64,000 nt of DNA from Candidatus Helicobacter avicola (GTDB lineage Bacteria; Campylobacterota; Campylobacteria; Campylobacterales; Helicobacteraceae). Under the pieces are notes generated by a model. That model was not told the DNA's origin. It made no database searches and saw nothing but the letters and a program-made list of their open reading frames with translations. Shown in pieces: positions 1-8,400 of this stretch (position 1 is the first letter of the stretch; each line of letters opens with the position of its first letter). The DNA is taken from assembly GCA_019112865.1 (NCBI GenBank), contig DXIN01000036.1:1-64000 (forward strand). The letters run 5' to 3'. The position numbers and the translations under genes are program-made.

Positions 1-548
1 ATATTTTTATCAATATTTCTATTTTTTAAATTTTCTTTAAAAGTTTTAAGGTGTTTATCAGAAATGCCAAATGCAACATTGCTGATAAAATAAATATCAA
101 TATCTAATATATCTCCTTTTTCCCAAAGAGAAAAAACTTCTTTGCATTTTTCTTGCAATTTATTGTTGATGCCATTTATGTTTTTATTAAATAAATTTTC
201 AAGAAAAACTAGAATTTTAGTTGCCTCATTTGAAGGAAAATTTTTGTTTGCTTTATTAAAATTCTCTATATATTTGAAGTTAAATAGGGAAACTTTGTTA
301 TCAGCACTGTTAATAACGATGGCATCAATCCCGCTATCATTATCGGAATTTTCATTTTGTGATTTTAAGTATAGTGTATCTGTTATTGCTTCATCAATCT
401 CATCATCTTGAAGATTAAACATATTTTCTAAAATAAACCAACAAAACGCTAGACTCATCTTATTAAACAAATTATACTTTTTGCTATAATCCTTCAAGGT
501 TTTTTCAACACCTGTTTTTATAATGCAAAAATCTTGATAATTTACCAT
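1..548 (-). CDS. AIPR-type abortive-infection protein, N-terminal part (runs off the left edge)
   Basis: Reading the minus strand from an ATG at 546-548 gives 182 open codons with no stop before base 1, so the C-terminal part is outside the window. An AAGGAGA Shine-Dalgarno (about 553-560) supports the start. The stretch GIDAIVIN (residues 73-80) followed by VSLFNFKY (86-93) resembles the N-terminal nuclease-like core of AIPR abortive phage-resistance proteins, where a GIDA-like strand is followed by a strand ending in a (Q/F)xKY-like motif. The gene is very AT-rich, more so than the rest of the window, as expected of a transferred defence gene. It follows an R-M pair on the same strand. The family call is by resemblance only; another PD-(D/E)xK-type defence protein is possible. 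Confidence 0.6.
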   Translation of the reverse strand, partial: MVNYQDFCIIKTGVEKTLKDYSKKYNLFNKMSLAFCWFILENMFNLQDDEIDEAITDTLYLKSQNENSDNDSGIDAIVINSADNKVSLFNFKYIENFNKANKNFPSNEATKILVFLENLFNKNINGINNKLQEKCKEVFSLWEKGDILDIDIYFISNVAFGISDKHLKTFKENLKNRNIDKN

Positions 549-620
549 AATTTCTCCTTCTTATATATTAACATGTGAATTGCATTTATGAAATAAGTTT
601 TTCATTATGCACATTGCCTA

Positions 621-1451
621 TCATATCATGCAAGTTAAATCCTTAATCCTAGCTTCTATAATTTTCCTATTAGAATCCAGCTCTTCTTTTCTCTTAATCG
701 ACATCTGTATAAACTCCATTTCTTTTTCTATACCTATAAATTTTCGTCCTAAAAGATTTGCGGCTATGCCTGTAGTAGAGCTTCCGCTAAAAGGATCGCA
801 AATGAGCGAGTTTTCATCACTTGCCATTAGAATCAAACGCACTAAAAGAGCTAGAGGCTTTTGGGTTGGGTGTTTGCCATTTGCCTTTTCCCAAGGAGCA
901 ATCGCTGGAAAACTCCACACATCACGCATTTGTTTATTATCATTAAGCTTTTTTAAAATTTCATAGTTAAAAATATGCTTGTGCTTAGCACTTTTACGTG
1001 CCCAAATAATTTGTTCTGTGGAATGAGTGAGATAGCGACAGCTAAAATTTGGCGGGGGATTAGTCTTTTGCCAAGTTATGATGTTTAAAATCTTAAAATC
1101 AAGTCTTTGCAAAGCTAGGCCAAGCGAAAAGATATTATGATATGTGCCACTTATCATAATGCTACCCGTGGGTTTTAGGGCAATTTTTGCATTTTGAATC
1201 CAGTGCATATTAAAAGCATCAATTTCATCAATTTTCTCGCCCTTATCCCATTCGCCCTTATTTACGCTTACGATTTTACCACTTTGTATGCTTAAGCCAT
1301 CATTTGAGAGAAAATAAGGTGGATCGGCAAAGATTAAATCAAACTGTCCTTTAAATTGTGGCAAAAGTTCATTGCAATTGCCTTGATAGAGGGAAAATAA
1401 AGAATCGGTGCTTGTGAAAATAGGGCTTTTAATTTCAGTTCTAGCAGTCAT
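621..1451 (-). CDS. Beta-class site-specific DNA methyltransferase (DpnA/M2-like)
   Basis: 276 residues. The catalytic motif DPPY is at residues 43-46 and the SAM-binding motif DPFSGSSTTG comes near the C-terminus, followed by GRKFIGIE. This order (catalytic motif first, SAM site last) defines the beta class of amino methyltransferases. The start overlaps the end of the upstream DpnII-like endonuclease gene by 11 bp, so the two are co-translated and form a type II restriction-modification pair. Size and layout resemble M2.DpnII (DpnA), the accessory methylase of GATC systems that can also act on single-stranded DNA. GATC specificity is inferred from the partner. The protein is complete and no key motif is missing. 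Confidence 0.85.
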   Translation of the reverse strand: MTARTEIKSPIFTSTDSLFSLYQGNCNELLPQFKGQFDLIFADPPYFLSNDGLSIQSGKIVSVNKGEWDKGEKIDEIDAFNMHWIQNAKIALKPTGSIMISGTYHNIFSLGLALQRLDFKILNIITWQKTNPPPNFSCRYLTHSTEQIIWARKSAKHKHIFNYEILKKLNDNKQMRDVWSFPAIAPWEKANGKHPTQKPLALLVRLILMASDENSLICDPFSGSSTTGIAANLLGRKFIGIEKEMEFIQMSIKRKEELDSNRKIIEARIKDLTCMI

Positions 1452-2277
1452 TTTGTGCCTTTTGTATAAAATCTGAAATATTGCTTAAATTATAAATTTC
1501 TACACTTTTATAGGCTTCTTGTAGTTTGTTTTTAGCATTTAACCAACCTTGCCCATCAGTAATCCACACGAATTGTTTATCTTTAAAATTTTCAAATTTT
1601 TGTGCTAATTCTATGTAGGCTCTAGCGGTTTCATTGAGTTTGCTTCCACCACCTGTGTAAAAGTTGCATTCTATAAAGTATTGTTTATTTTTACCAAAGA
1701 TTACAAAATCAAATTTTTTTATATCATCACCAAAACTCTCACGCAAATCTTCAAATTCTTTGACACCGATTTGTTCTTTAAAATACAGATTTGATTCCTT
1801 AAAGATTTTAGCTATCAAAGATTCCATAGCTTTACCACTTCGATTTTTCCTAGCATTGCTATCAAGCCCAACTTCTATGCCAAATACAAAATCATTCAAA
1901 TCCTTTATCTTTTTATCAGCAAAAATTTCTAAAAGCCTACTCTCACAGATAAAATCATACACACCCTGCGGACTTTTTAGATACTCTTGCATACTAGATT
2001 CTGAGCCTAGTTTATCTAACACAATACCTTTAGAATTCCTCACAGCAAGCAAAAGGGGCAAAATCTCAAAAGCCTTTTTATACTCATCAAAAAGTGTGAT
2101 GATAGCTTCTTTTATTTTGACAGAATCTTTGCCAAGCAAGAAATTTAAATGATTAAGACTTATAGAGATTCTATCGCAATTTTTTAAGCATTTATCCCAA
2201 TCCACATAAAAGTTTAAATTTCTATTGGTGGGCTTTAAGCTTTTTATAAAGGATTCAAAATTGAGTGTGTTTTTCAT
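1441..2277 (-). CDS. Type II restriction endonuclease, DpnII/MboI family (probable GATC specificity)
   Basis: 278 residues. The segment from residue 189 to 222 shows a PD-(D/E)xK-like core: D190 in KFDFVIFG, then YFIECNFYTGGG and SKLNETARAY, which closely match the signature of DpnII/MboI endonucleases. An upstream GLDSNARKNRSG block (137-148) is also typical of that family. In known DpnII systems the endonuclease is made with two methylases, DpnM (Dam-like) and DpnA. Here a DpnA-like gene overlaps it directly, while a Dam-like gene lies about 2.8 kb upstream on the same strand, beyond the GuaA C-terminal half. Full length with no disruption seen. Family call firm, specificity inferred. Confidence 0.82.
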   Translation of the reverse strand: MKNTLNFESFIKSLKPTNRNLNFYVDWDKCLKNCDRISISLNHLNFLLGKDSVKIKEAIITLFDEYKKAFEILPLLLAVRNSKGIVLDKLGSESSMQEYLKSPQGVYDFICESRLLEIFADKKIKDLNDFVFGIEVGLDSNARKNRSGKAMESLIAKIFKESNLYFKEQIGVKEFEDLRESFGDDIKKFDFVIFGKNKQYFIECNFYTGGGSKLNETARAYIELAQKFENFKDKQFVWITDGQGWLNAKNKLQEAYKSVEIYNLSNISDFIQKAQNDC

Positions 2278-2296
2278 AGTTTTATGTCCTTGACTT

Positions 2297-2935
2297 TTAA
2301 AACATTATTTTATCATTAAATGATTTTTGTTTTAAATACTCTTCTACATATTTTCTTGATTTTGTGAAATCAAATCTTTTAAATCTTTTATTATTTTCTT
2401 GTAATTCATCGATGATATTTTGTATGGTCTTGTCATACTTTATAAGTATTGTGTTAAGTGTTTTAAAATCGCTTACCGGAGGATTTTTACTTGGATTTTC
2501 ATAAAGTTTTTTTAGAACACTATATATAATATCCATATTTTTTAGTTTCAATCCCTCACATATCAAGTTTGCTAAACAAAAAAGTTCTTTACCTAAAGCT
2601 GTAAAATTTATGTTATTGCTGTTTGTGCTTGAATGATTTGATAATCTTGCGTTGTTAGATTCCTCACTAAAAGGATTAAAAAGTTTTATAGAATCAATGG
2701 AGATATTTAGCATTTGCATTACTTGATGAGCACAATCATAACCAAGAAAAAATTCCTCTTCTTTTGATGTTTTTTTGCAAGTAGCAATGAAATGGTAATA
2801 CTTATCTCTCAATTCACCGCCACATTGATTTTTCCTCGTATTGCCATTAAGCAAAACTCGGTAAGCTAATACCCTAACATTATCATAATTTTGTATAAAA
2901 TCCCTCTTTGCCTTTTCTCCTCTTAAGCTTTGCAT
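2297..2935 (-). CDS. Hypothetical protein within the R-M/GuaA cluster
   Basis: 212 residues from the ATG at 2933-2935, which has a perfect GAGGAG Shine-Dalgarno five bases upstream; a longer reading from 2989 would run into the end of the GuaA half-gene and lacks such a site. I do not recognise the family. It is basic, predicted soluble and mostly helical, with a CGGELRDKYYHFIATCKK segment (two Cys and one His, possibly metal-binding) in the first third, a Ser/Asn-rich linker mid-protein and a Lys/Phe-rich tail. It sits between guaA-C and the DpnII-like endonuclease with short gaps on both sides, so it is probably co-transcribed. A role in the restriction system is possible but not shown by the sequence. 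Confidence 0.65.
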   Translation of the reverse strand: MQSLRGEKAKRDFIQNYDNVRVLAYRVLLNGNTRKNQCGGELRDKYYHFIATCKKTSKEEEFFLGYDCAHQVMQMLNISIDSIKLFNPFSEESNNARLSNHSSTNSNNINFTALGKELFCLANLICEGLKLKNMDIIYSVLKKLYENPSKNPPVSDFKTLNTILIKYDKTIQNIIDELQENNKRFKRFDFTKSRKYVEEYLKQKSFNDKIMF

Positions 2936-2945
2936 TTTTGCTCCT

Positions 2946-4397
2946 CTACTCCCACTCAATGGTTCCGGGTGGTTTAGAAGTGATGTCATAGACTACTCTA
3001 TTTATGCCCGCAACCTCGTTTATTATACGGTTGCTTACAGATTCTAAAAACTCGTGGGGCAGGTGTGAAAAAGTAGCTGTCATTCCGTCTAAGGCTTCCA
3101 CTGCCCTTACGCACACGGTATTATCATAAGTGCGGTTATCGCCCATTACGCCAACGCTTCGCACATTTAAAAGCACACAAAAGGCTTGCCAAACCTTATC
3201 GTATAAATTCCACTTATGCAGCTCCTCGATAAAGATAGAATCGGCTTCTCGTAGCAAGTCTAAGTCCTGCTTCGTAACCTCGCCCATTATGCGTATGGCA
3301 AGACCTGGTCCGGGAAATGGGTGTCTCATAAGCATAGATTCAGGCATACCAAGCTCCCGCCCTAAAGCCCTCACCTCGTCCTTAAAAAGCTCACGCAAAG
3401 GCTCGATAAGCTCAAATTTCATCCATTCAGGCAGCCCGCCGACATTGTGATGAGACTTTATCGTCTTGCTAGGTCCCTTCACACTTACCGATTCTATCAC
3501 ATCGGGATAAAGTGTGCCTTGTGCTAGGAATTTTATCTCGCCCTTAGCATTGTGCTTTTTTGCCTCTCTTTCAAAGACTTTGATGAAAGTTTCACCGATG
3601 ATTTTACGCTTAGTTTCAGGCTCTTTCACACCCTTTAAAAGCCCTAAAAACTCCTCACTCGCATCGACTGTTATCAAAGGCACTTTGAGATTTTCTTTAA
3701 ACATCTTTTCAACCGCTTCTCTTTCACCCTTGCGAAGTAAGCCAGTATCCACAAAGATAGGGATTACATTCTCGCCAATAGCTCGGTAAAGTAAAGTCGC
3801 CACGACACTAGAATCCACCCCGCCACTCACGGCACAAAGCACTTTAGCACCAGAGGGCTTGTCTTTTGAGCTTAAATCGTGGATTTCTTCAACTCGGCGT
3901 GGGTCTATGTCTAATAAACTCCCTTGACTCGTTTCGAAAAAGCCCGATTCTTCATCTAAAATACTTCGCCCTTGAGAATCTTCACTTTTAGAATTTGTCA
4001 TCTTTTGTGCCTGTGCAATTTCTTGGTTTTTCAATCCTGCCGTTTGCAAACCTCTCATGCAGTCTTTGAACACAAAATCAGCTATATCGCCTTGTTCGTC
4101 ATACATTGTATCTATAATCAGCTCTTTAAAATACCAATCTCCAAAGATTGCATCACATTTGGGGCAACCAAAAGATATATAGCTTGTTTGTGTGGTATTG
4201 CTATATCGCTCTTTTACTGTACCCAAAGTGATATGAAAATTATCACTTTGCCACTCTTTGATTTTACTTAGAATCTGCGGGTTAAAAACTTCTGCATGAT
4301 TTATTGTATTGCCTTGTGGAAGCACATAGCACACAAAATATTCAAACCCACATTTCCAACAATTATTTTTAACAAATCGTATAGTTATCTCTTGCAT
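2946..4397 (-). CDS. guaA: GMP synthase ATP-pyrophosphatase + dimerisation half, fused to an N-terminal Cys4 domain
   Basis: 483 residues. From about residue 165 this is the C-terminal two-thirds of GMP synthase, which aminates XMP to GMP with ATP and ammonia: P-loop SGGVDSS (191-197), then [34 protein letters not shown] and the canonical C-terminus PPGTIEWE. All ATP-PPase and dimerisation signatures are intact. The glutaminase domain is absent and is encoded separately at 6891-8228. In its place are about 130 residues with CWKC (C13, C16) and CPKC (C78, C81), probably a zinc-binding module, then a Ser/Glu-rich linker. Start chosen at 4397 (AAAGGA seven bases upstream); the ATG at 4424 has no ribosome site. 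The halves probably work as two subunits, as in archaeal GuaAA/GuaAB. Confidence 0.88.
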   Translation of the reverse strand: MQEITIRFVKNNCWKCGFEYFVCYVLPQGNTINHAEVFNPQILSKIKEWQSDNFHITLGTVKERYSNTTQTSYISFGCPKCDAIFGDWYFKELIIDTMYDEQGDIADFVFKDCMRGLQTAGLKNQEIAQAQKMTNSKSEDSQGRSILDEESGFFETSQGSLLDIDPRRVEEIHDLSSKDKPSGAKVLCAVSGGVDSSVVATLLYRAIGENVIPIFVDTGLLRKGEREAVEKMFKENLKVPLITVDASEEFLGLLKGVKEPETKRKIIGETFIKVFEREAKKHNAKGEIKFLAQGTLYPDVIESVSVKGPSKTIKSHHNVGGLPEWMKFELIEPLRELFKDEVRALGRELGMPESMLMRHPFPGPGLAIRIMGEVTKQDLDLLREADSIFIEELHKWNLYDKVWQAFCVLLNVRSVGVMGDNRTYDNTVCVRAVEALDGMTATFSHLPHEFLESVSNRIINEVAGINRVVYDITSKPPGTIEWE

Positions 4398-4425
4398 TCT
4401 TAATCCTTTAATAAAATTTTGCATT

Positions 4426-5028
4426 TCATCGCTTTGCCTCTTGTCTTATGATTTTCTTTTCTCTACTTTGTGCATTTTGCTGAATCAATGCATGTTCATT
4501 TTTTATATCAAGTGGCCAATCCATTCCTTGTTCTTGCACATTCCATTCAGGAAACTTACCATTTTCAAAATTTAAATAATCCTCAATACAACATTGCTCA
4601 ATAAATTTATATGAAATTGCAGCGTTTTTGACCTTTTTTAGCCCAAAAAGCCCCTTGACTTCTTTTTCAAAATTTTCTTGGTAAATCATATAAAATTCAA
4701 TCTTTTTACCCTCTAAAATTGTGTAGTAGAGAAAATACCATACACCAAAGCTTCTAATGCCAGGACGCCCTTTTACTCCACCATCTCGATAAATCTCTAA
4801 GGTGCTTTTTATACCTCCTTTTGCTTGACTACCGCCAATCTTTTTAATCTCGCCATCCACTACTATGAGATACACCCTTGCGACATTTTCGCTTAAGATT
4901 TTTTGTGGTAAAGTCTTGCCATTTTCATCTTTTAGTTCTTTAAGATAATTAAAATTTAGCTTTGTACTACCCTCTACAAACTCTACATCAGCAATTTTAA
5001 AGGCAGTTTTAACTTCACTTATTTTCAT
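4426..5028 (-). CDS. Probable GIY-YIG-like nuclease, likely restriction partner of the adjacent Dam-like methylase
   Basis: 200 residues from the ATG at 5026-5028 (AAGGAG five bases upstream, the same leader pattern as the methylase before it); a GTG six bases earlier is too close to the ribosome site. [16 protein letters not shown] mimics the two strands of the GIY-YIG core (xxY...xIGxS). A following Arg (LEIYRDGG), a long beta segment and a C-terminal Glu-rich helix leading to PEWN resemble the Glu...P-x-W-N ending of GIY-YIG restriction enzymes such as Hpy188I or Eco29kI. It begins three bases after the Dam-like gene. The fold call is by eye and needs a profile search; otherwise it is a hypothetical protein linked to an R-M system. 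Confidence 0.5.
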   Translation of the reverse strand: MKISEVKTAFKIADVEFVEGSTKLNFNYLKELKDENGKTLPQKILSENVARVYLIVVDGEIKKIGGSQAKGGIKSTLEIYRDGGVKGRPGIRSFGVWYFLYYTILEGKKIEFYMIYQENFEKEVKGLFGLKKVKNAAISYKFIEQCCIEDYLNFENGKFPEWNVQEQGMDWPLDIKNEHALIQQNAQSREKKIIRQEAKR

Positions 5029-5030
5029 AT

Positions 5031-6095
5031 TCACTCCTTGATTATCAATAGCTCATGTGAGGTTTTTACATTGCTTTCACTCGCTCGCTCTATCCTATTT
5101 TTTCCTATCCTTGTTTCGCCCTGTCCCATAGTGTATTGCCAAGATGGCTCTAAAATTCTAAAGTCCTTATACGTCTCTCGCACGAACTCACAGTCATTAT
5201 AGCTTAGTATAAATTTGCCCTTGTGATTTTTTAAAAGTTCTGCTAAAAGCTCGTGATTAAAGCTATTGTGATGAATGGCAAAGTTTCGCATAGGATAGAT
5301 TCCCTTAAACATCTTAGAATCTCCCTCTAAAAAATAGGGTGGGTCAAGATAGAAAAAATCCTCTGGGTATTTTTCAAAAACAGCTTCAAAGCTTTCACAT
5401 TCTACGCTTAGATTTTTACTATTTGGGTGAAGTCCAAGCTCTTTTATCTTTTCTAAAGCCTTAAGATAACGCCTTTTATCCTCATAAATCTTACTCATCC
5501 AACCTAAAAAGCCCGGTCCATAGCTAAGATTAAAATTAAAATAATAATCCCTTGCTAAAGTTAAAGAATCTAGCTTGAGTAAAGGTTTATTTGCGGGATT
5601 TTTATGCCTTTCATTCCAAAAGGCTTTAAGCTCGTTTTTTATTTGCGTGTAGGTTTCTTGCGTAGGCTCTAGCTTGAGTAAAGCCTCATACAAACCCTTA
5701 GAATCTTTTAGTAAAACCTGCCAAAAATTTACTAAAATATCAAAAACATCAAAGGCTTTTACCTCTAAGTTTAGCTCTAAAGCAGAGGCTAACTCGACAC
5801 TGCCACCGCCTAAAAAGGGGCTAATTACTCGCTTTATATCGCTTGGAAAATGCTCAATAATAAGCCCAACAGCTAGGCTTTTGCCTCCACCATAACGCAA
5901 GGGAGACTTAGTATATCTTTTATAGCTAAGATTTTTGCCTTTAAGAGAATCTAAAAAATGGGTTTTTTTGGATTCTAGAGTATTATGGGCATAAGCAAAC
6001 AATAAATTTTGTGCAATGTATTGAGAATCTTGCCAAGTATAAATCGCCTCTGTGCTAGTTTTTAGTTTAGAATCTCGTGTTCTTTGTATATCCAT
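5031..6095 (-). CDS. Dam-like (D12/alpha class) N6-adenine DNA methyltransferase
   Basis: 354 residues. SAM-binding motif I is PFLGGGSVE (93-101), preceded by the K-x6-GGGKS motif (SPLRYGGGKS, 64-73) that marks Dam-type enzymes; the catalytic DPPY is at 251-254. Alpha-class order (motif I before DPPY) is clear. About 60 residues precede the catalytic domain, longer than Dam of E. coli, and contain an ESK-type linker. The start is the ATG at 6093-6095 with AAGGAG upstream; the GTG at 6101 is only two bases from that site. Flanked by tag (3 bp) and the GIY-YIG-like gene (3 bp). It could protect against that nuclease or act as the DpnM-like methylase of the nearby DpnII-type enzyme. Specificity cannot be read from sequence. 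Confidence 0.85.
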   Translation of the reverse strand: MDIQRTRDSKLKTSTEAIYTWQDSQYIAQNLLFAYAHNTLESKKTHFLDSLKGKNLSYKRYTKSPLRYGGGKSLAVGLIIEHFPSDIKRVISPFLGGGSVELASALELNLEVKAFDVFDILVNFWQVLLKDSKGLYEALLKLEPTQETYTQIKNELKAFWNERHKNPANKPLLKLDSLTLARDYYFNFNLSYGPGFLGWMSKIYEDKRRYLKALEKIKELGLHPNSKNLSVECESFEAVFEKYPEDFFYLDPPYFLEGDSKMFKGIYPMRNFAIHHNSFNHELLAELLKNHKGKFILSYNDCEFVRETYKDFRILEPSWQYTMGQGETRIGKNRIERASESNVKTSHELLIIKE

Positions 6096-6097
6096 TA

Positions 6098-6706
6098 TCA
6101 CTCCTTATTCTCACTATGAAACGCACAGCTTATTAAATGATCACACACAAGTCCCACAGATTGCATAAAGGCATAAATGCCCACGCTTCCTACAAAGCTA
6201 AAACCTCGTTTTTTTAAATCCTTTGCTACCCTGTCAGAAAGCTCTGTGCGTGTGGGAATCTCGCTAAGAGTAGCAAAGTGGTTAATAAGAGGCTTACCGC
6301 CTACAAAGCTCCAAATAAAGCTATCAAAACTTCCAAACTCATCTTGAATCTGCAAAAATCGCTTGGCATTGTTGATAGCGGATTCTATCTTAGCGCGGTT
6401 GCGGATAATCTTAGCATTTGCCATAAGAGATTCTATCTTTGCCTCATCATATTTTGCCACGATACTAGGCTCAAAATCATCAAAAGCCTCCCTAAAAGCC
6501 TCCCGTTTTTTTAATATCGTAATCCACGAAAGCCCCGCTTGCATACCCTCTAGTGTCAGCTGTTCAAAAAGTCGCTTTTCATCGTGTTGTGGCACTCCCC
6601 ACTCAAGGTCGTGATAGTTTTGATAAAGCCTTTGCGTGGCAAAATCTTTAGCATTATAACCTTGATAAATCCACTCACAACGACTTAATGGCACTATCTT
6701 TTGCAT
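6098..6706 (-). CDS. tag: DNA-3-methyladenine glycosylase I
   Basis: 202 residues and collinear with E. coli Tag. It excises 3-methyladenine from alkylated DNA. The zinc-snap ligands are present: C10, H32 in YHDLEWG, H190 and C194 in CDHLISC. The AGLSWITILKKREAFR block and KKRGFSFVGSVGIYAFMQ are hallmark segments. It is the first intact gene of the cassette that separates the two GuaA halves and runs directly into the Dam-like gene, so base repair and DNA modification genes share a transcript. Full length and apparently functional. Confidence 0.93.
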   Translation of the reverse strand: MQKIVPLSRCEWIYQGYNAKDFATQRLYQNYHDLEWGVPQHDEKRLFEQLTLEGMQAGLSWITILKKREAFREAFDDFEPSIVAKYDEAKIESLMANAKIIRNRAKIESAINNAKRFLQIQDEFGSFDSFIWSFVGGKPLINHFATLSEIPTRTELSDRVAKDLKKRGFSFVGSVGIYAFMQSVGLVCDHLISCAFHSENKE

Positions 6707-6916
6707 CTAACTTCTACCCTTAAAATGTGTTTTAGATTCTATCATTTTATCACAACTCTTTTTGGGTTTGAGGTAAGGTCTCTTAGCCCTGCTTTTAGTC
6801 CATACACTTTCTGAATCTACCCACTTAGATTCGCTAGATTCTGTAATGTCTTTGGTGATTTTAGATTCTATATTTTTAGAATCTGCTTTCTTACACATCA
6901 CTTTGCACTTTCTCAC
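6707..6916 (-). CDS. Small low-complexity reading frame between guaA-N and tag (doubtful)
   Basis: 69 residues rich in Lys, Ser, Glu and Asp ([18 protein letters not shown]), with no recognisable domain. It overlaps the end of guaA-N by 26 bp and stops one base before the tag start codon. Three copies of the AGATTCT/AGAATCT heptamer lie in it and account for the repeated ESK/DSE wording. It may be a translational coupler or simply an untranslated spacer with an accidental open frame. Recorded because it fills the only gap in the cassette. Confidence 0.25.
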   Translation of the reverse strand: MRKCKVMCKKADSKNIESKITKDITESSESKWVDSESVWTKSRAKRPYLKPKKSCDKMIESKTHFKGRS

Positions 6917-8228
6917 AATCTAGCACTAATGTCAGCATATCCCCGCTAAGTTCGCCTCTTTTAAAACCAAGCTCATCAAAGGCTTTTAAGCCCTTTTTGT
7001 CGTGCTTATCCCACTGTGTTAGGAAGCTTTGTATATCGCTATGTGAGGCTTTTATAGTCCTTAAAAAAGCCTTTGTTAGATCGCTTTGTGATATGCTCCT
7101 ATCGATGAGGTAGCACTCAAAATGACAATGAGAATCCCTTAAATCATAAATCCCAAAAGCCATAATAAAATCTTTAGAATCCTTTTGCACTAAAAAATAT
7201 TTCGCCCTCTTAATACGTTCTTTTAACTCCTTAGCAATGCTTTCTAGCAGTCTTTCGCCCATAAAGTTATGAGCGGTAAAAAAGCTCTCTTTCCAAAGGG
7301 TAAAAATTTGCTCTTTTTCTTTTGTATCTTTGATTTCATAAAAGAGCTTTTGTTGCATTTTCATTCCTATCTCCTCTTGTGCATTAGATTCTAGCCCTGT
7401 GATTTTTCTAATCTTTTCTATCTCATAGCTAATAAAATTTTTCATATTCCAATCTGTGCTTGCCCCGCAAATGCCAACTGCAAAATTCCTTAGAATCTGC
7501 GCTCCGCACTCGCTATGCACGACTTCAGGGTGAAACTGCAAGGCATAAATTTGACGCTTAAAATCAGCTATAACGCAGTAATGTGTGTTGCCAGACTTTG
7601 CTAACTCCACAAAGCCAGACGGAATCTCCTCAACCTTATCAGCGTGAGACATCCAGACTATGCTATCTTGCTTCACTCCTTGGAATAAAGGCGTTGCCTC
7701 TTGGGCTAAAATCGGCGATTGTTCGCCCTCAGCCGATGTGTCATTTTCTTGGCATTCTAAGATTTTAGATGAGAAATCGTTGCTATCAAGCGAGGATTGA
7801 AGGAGCTTACTAGAGGTAAGTGACTGAAAATCTGAGCGTAGATTCAACGATTTATCGCTAAAAGCTGAATGCCCATCCAAGGAGCCATTTCCTATAATCT
7901 CAAGCCTTGCCTTGCCAAATTCTTGCTCCTTTGCCCTTATAACCTTGCCACCAAAATGATAAGCGATGTATTGCATACCGTAGCAAATGCCAAGCACAGG
8001 CACTCCAAGCTCAAAGATTTTAGAATCAGGCTTATAAGAATCCTTTTCATACACAGAAGCAGGACCGCCGCTTAAAATTATGCCCTTAGGATTTTTTGCC
8101 TTTATGCTTTCTAGCTTTTCAAAATAGGGCATTATTTCAGTATAAACGCCAAATTCTCTTAATCTTCTAGCGATGAGTTGGGTATATTGACTCCCAAAGT
8201 CTAGGACTAAAATTTGCACTTGGTTCAT
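6891..8228 (-). CDS. guaA: GMP synthase glutaminase (GATase class I) half, fused to a C-terminal GNAT-like domain
   Basis: 445 residues. Residues 1-278 are the N-terminal domain of GMP synthase, which releases ammonia from glutamine: [15 protein letters not shown], nucleophile C82 in GICYGMQY, and H233/E235 in QFHPEVVH. The domain carries an extra stretch of about 58 residues (roughly 117-175) rich in Ser, Asp and Leu. GuaA homology ends at [12 protein letters not shown]...IEKIRKITG, exactly at the linker to the ATP-PPase domain. After it, residues 290-445 look like a YjaB-type GNAT acetyltransferase ([13 protein letters not shown], then [10 protein letters not shown]). The missing synthase domain is encoded at 2946-4397. 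All glutaminase residues are intact, so a two-subunit enzyme is likely. Confidence 0.88.
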   Translation of the reverse strand: MNQVQILVLDFGSQYTQLIARRLREFGVYTEIMPYFEKLESIKAKNPKGIILSGGPASVYEKDSYKPDSKIFELGVPVLGICYGMQYIAYHFGGKVIRAKEQEFGKARLEIIGNGSLDGHSAFSDKSLNLRSDFQSLTSSKLLQSSLDSNDFSSKILECQENDTSAEGEQSPILAQEATPLFQGVKQDSIVWMSHADKVEEIPSGFVELAKSGNTHYCVIADFKRQIYALQFHPEVVHSECGAQILRNFAVGICGASTDWNMKNFISYEIEKIRKITGLESNAQEEIGMKMQQKLFYEIKDTKEKEQIFTLWKESFFTAHNFMGERLLESIAKELKERIKRAKYFLVQKDSKDFIMAFGIYDLRDSHCHFECYLIDRSISQSDLTKAFLRTIKASHSDIQSFLTQWDKHDKKGLKAFDELGFKRGELSGDMLTLVLDCEKVQSDV

Positions 8229-8400
8229 AAAACTTCCTTAAAACTTTTTAGCGAAAACTTCACAAAATTATCGTGCAATGATAGCTTATACTTTGTTAAA
8301 AACACATAAGGTGTTTGCATTTGTTAGAAGCGATCTTGTAACTAAAACTAATCAAATTGATTTTAAGGATAAAAGCGAAAGTTCCAAAAGCTAAAAGTAG

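Noticed and set aside
142-411. 89-residue plus-strand frame at the left edge
   Set aside because: Antisense to the AIPR-like gene, which has a ribosome site and a recognisable core on the minus strand.
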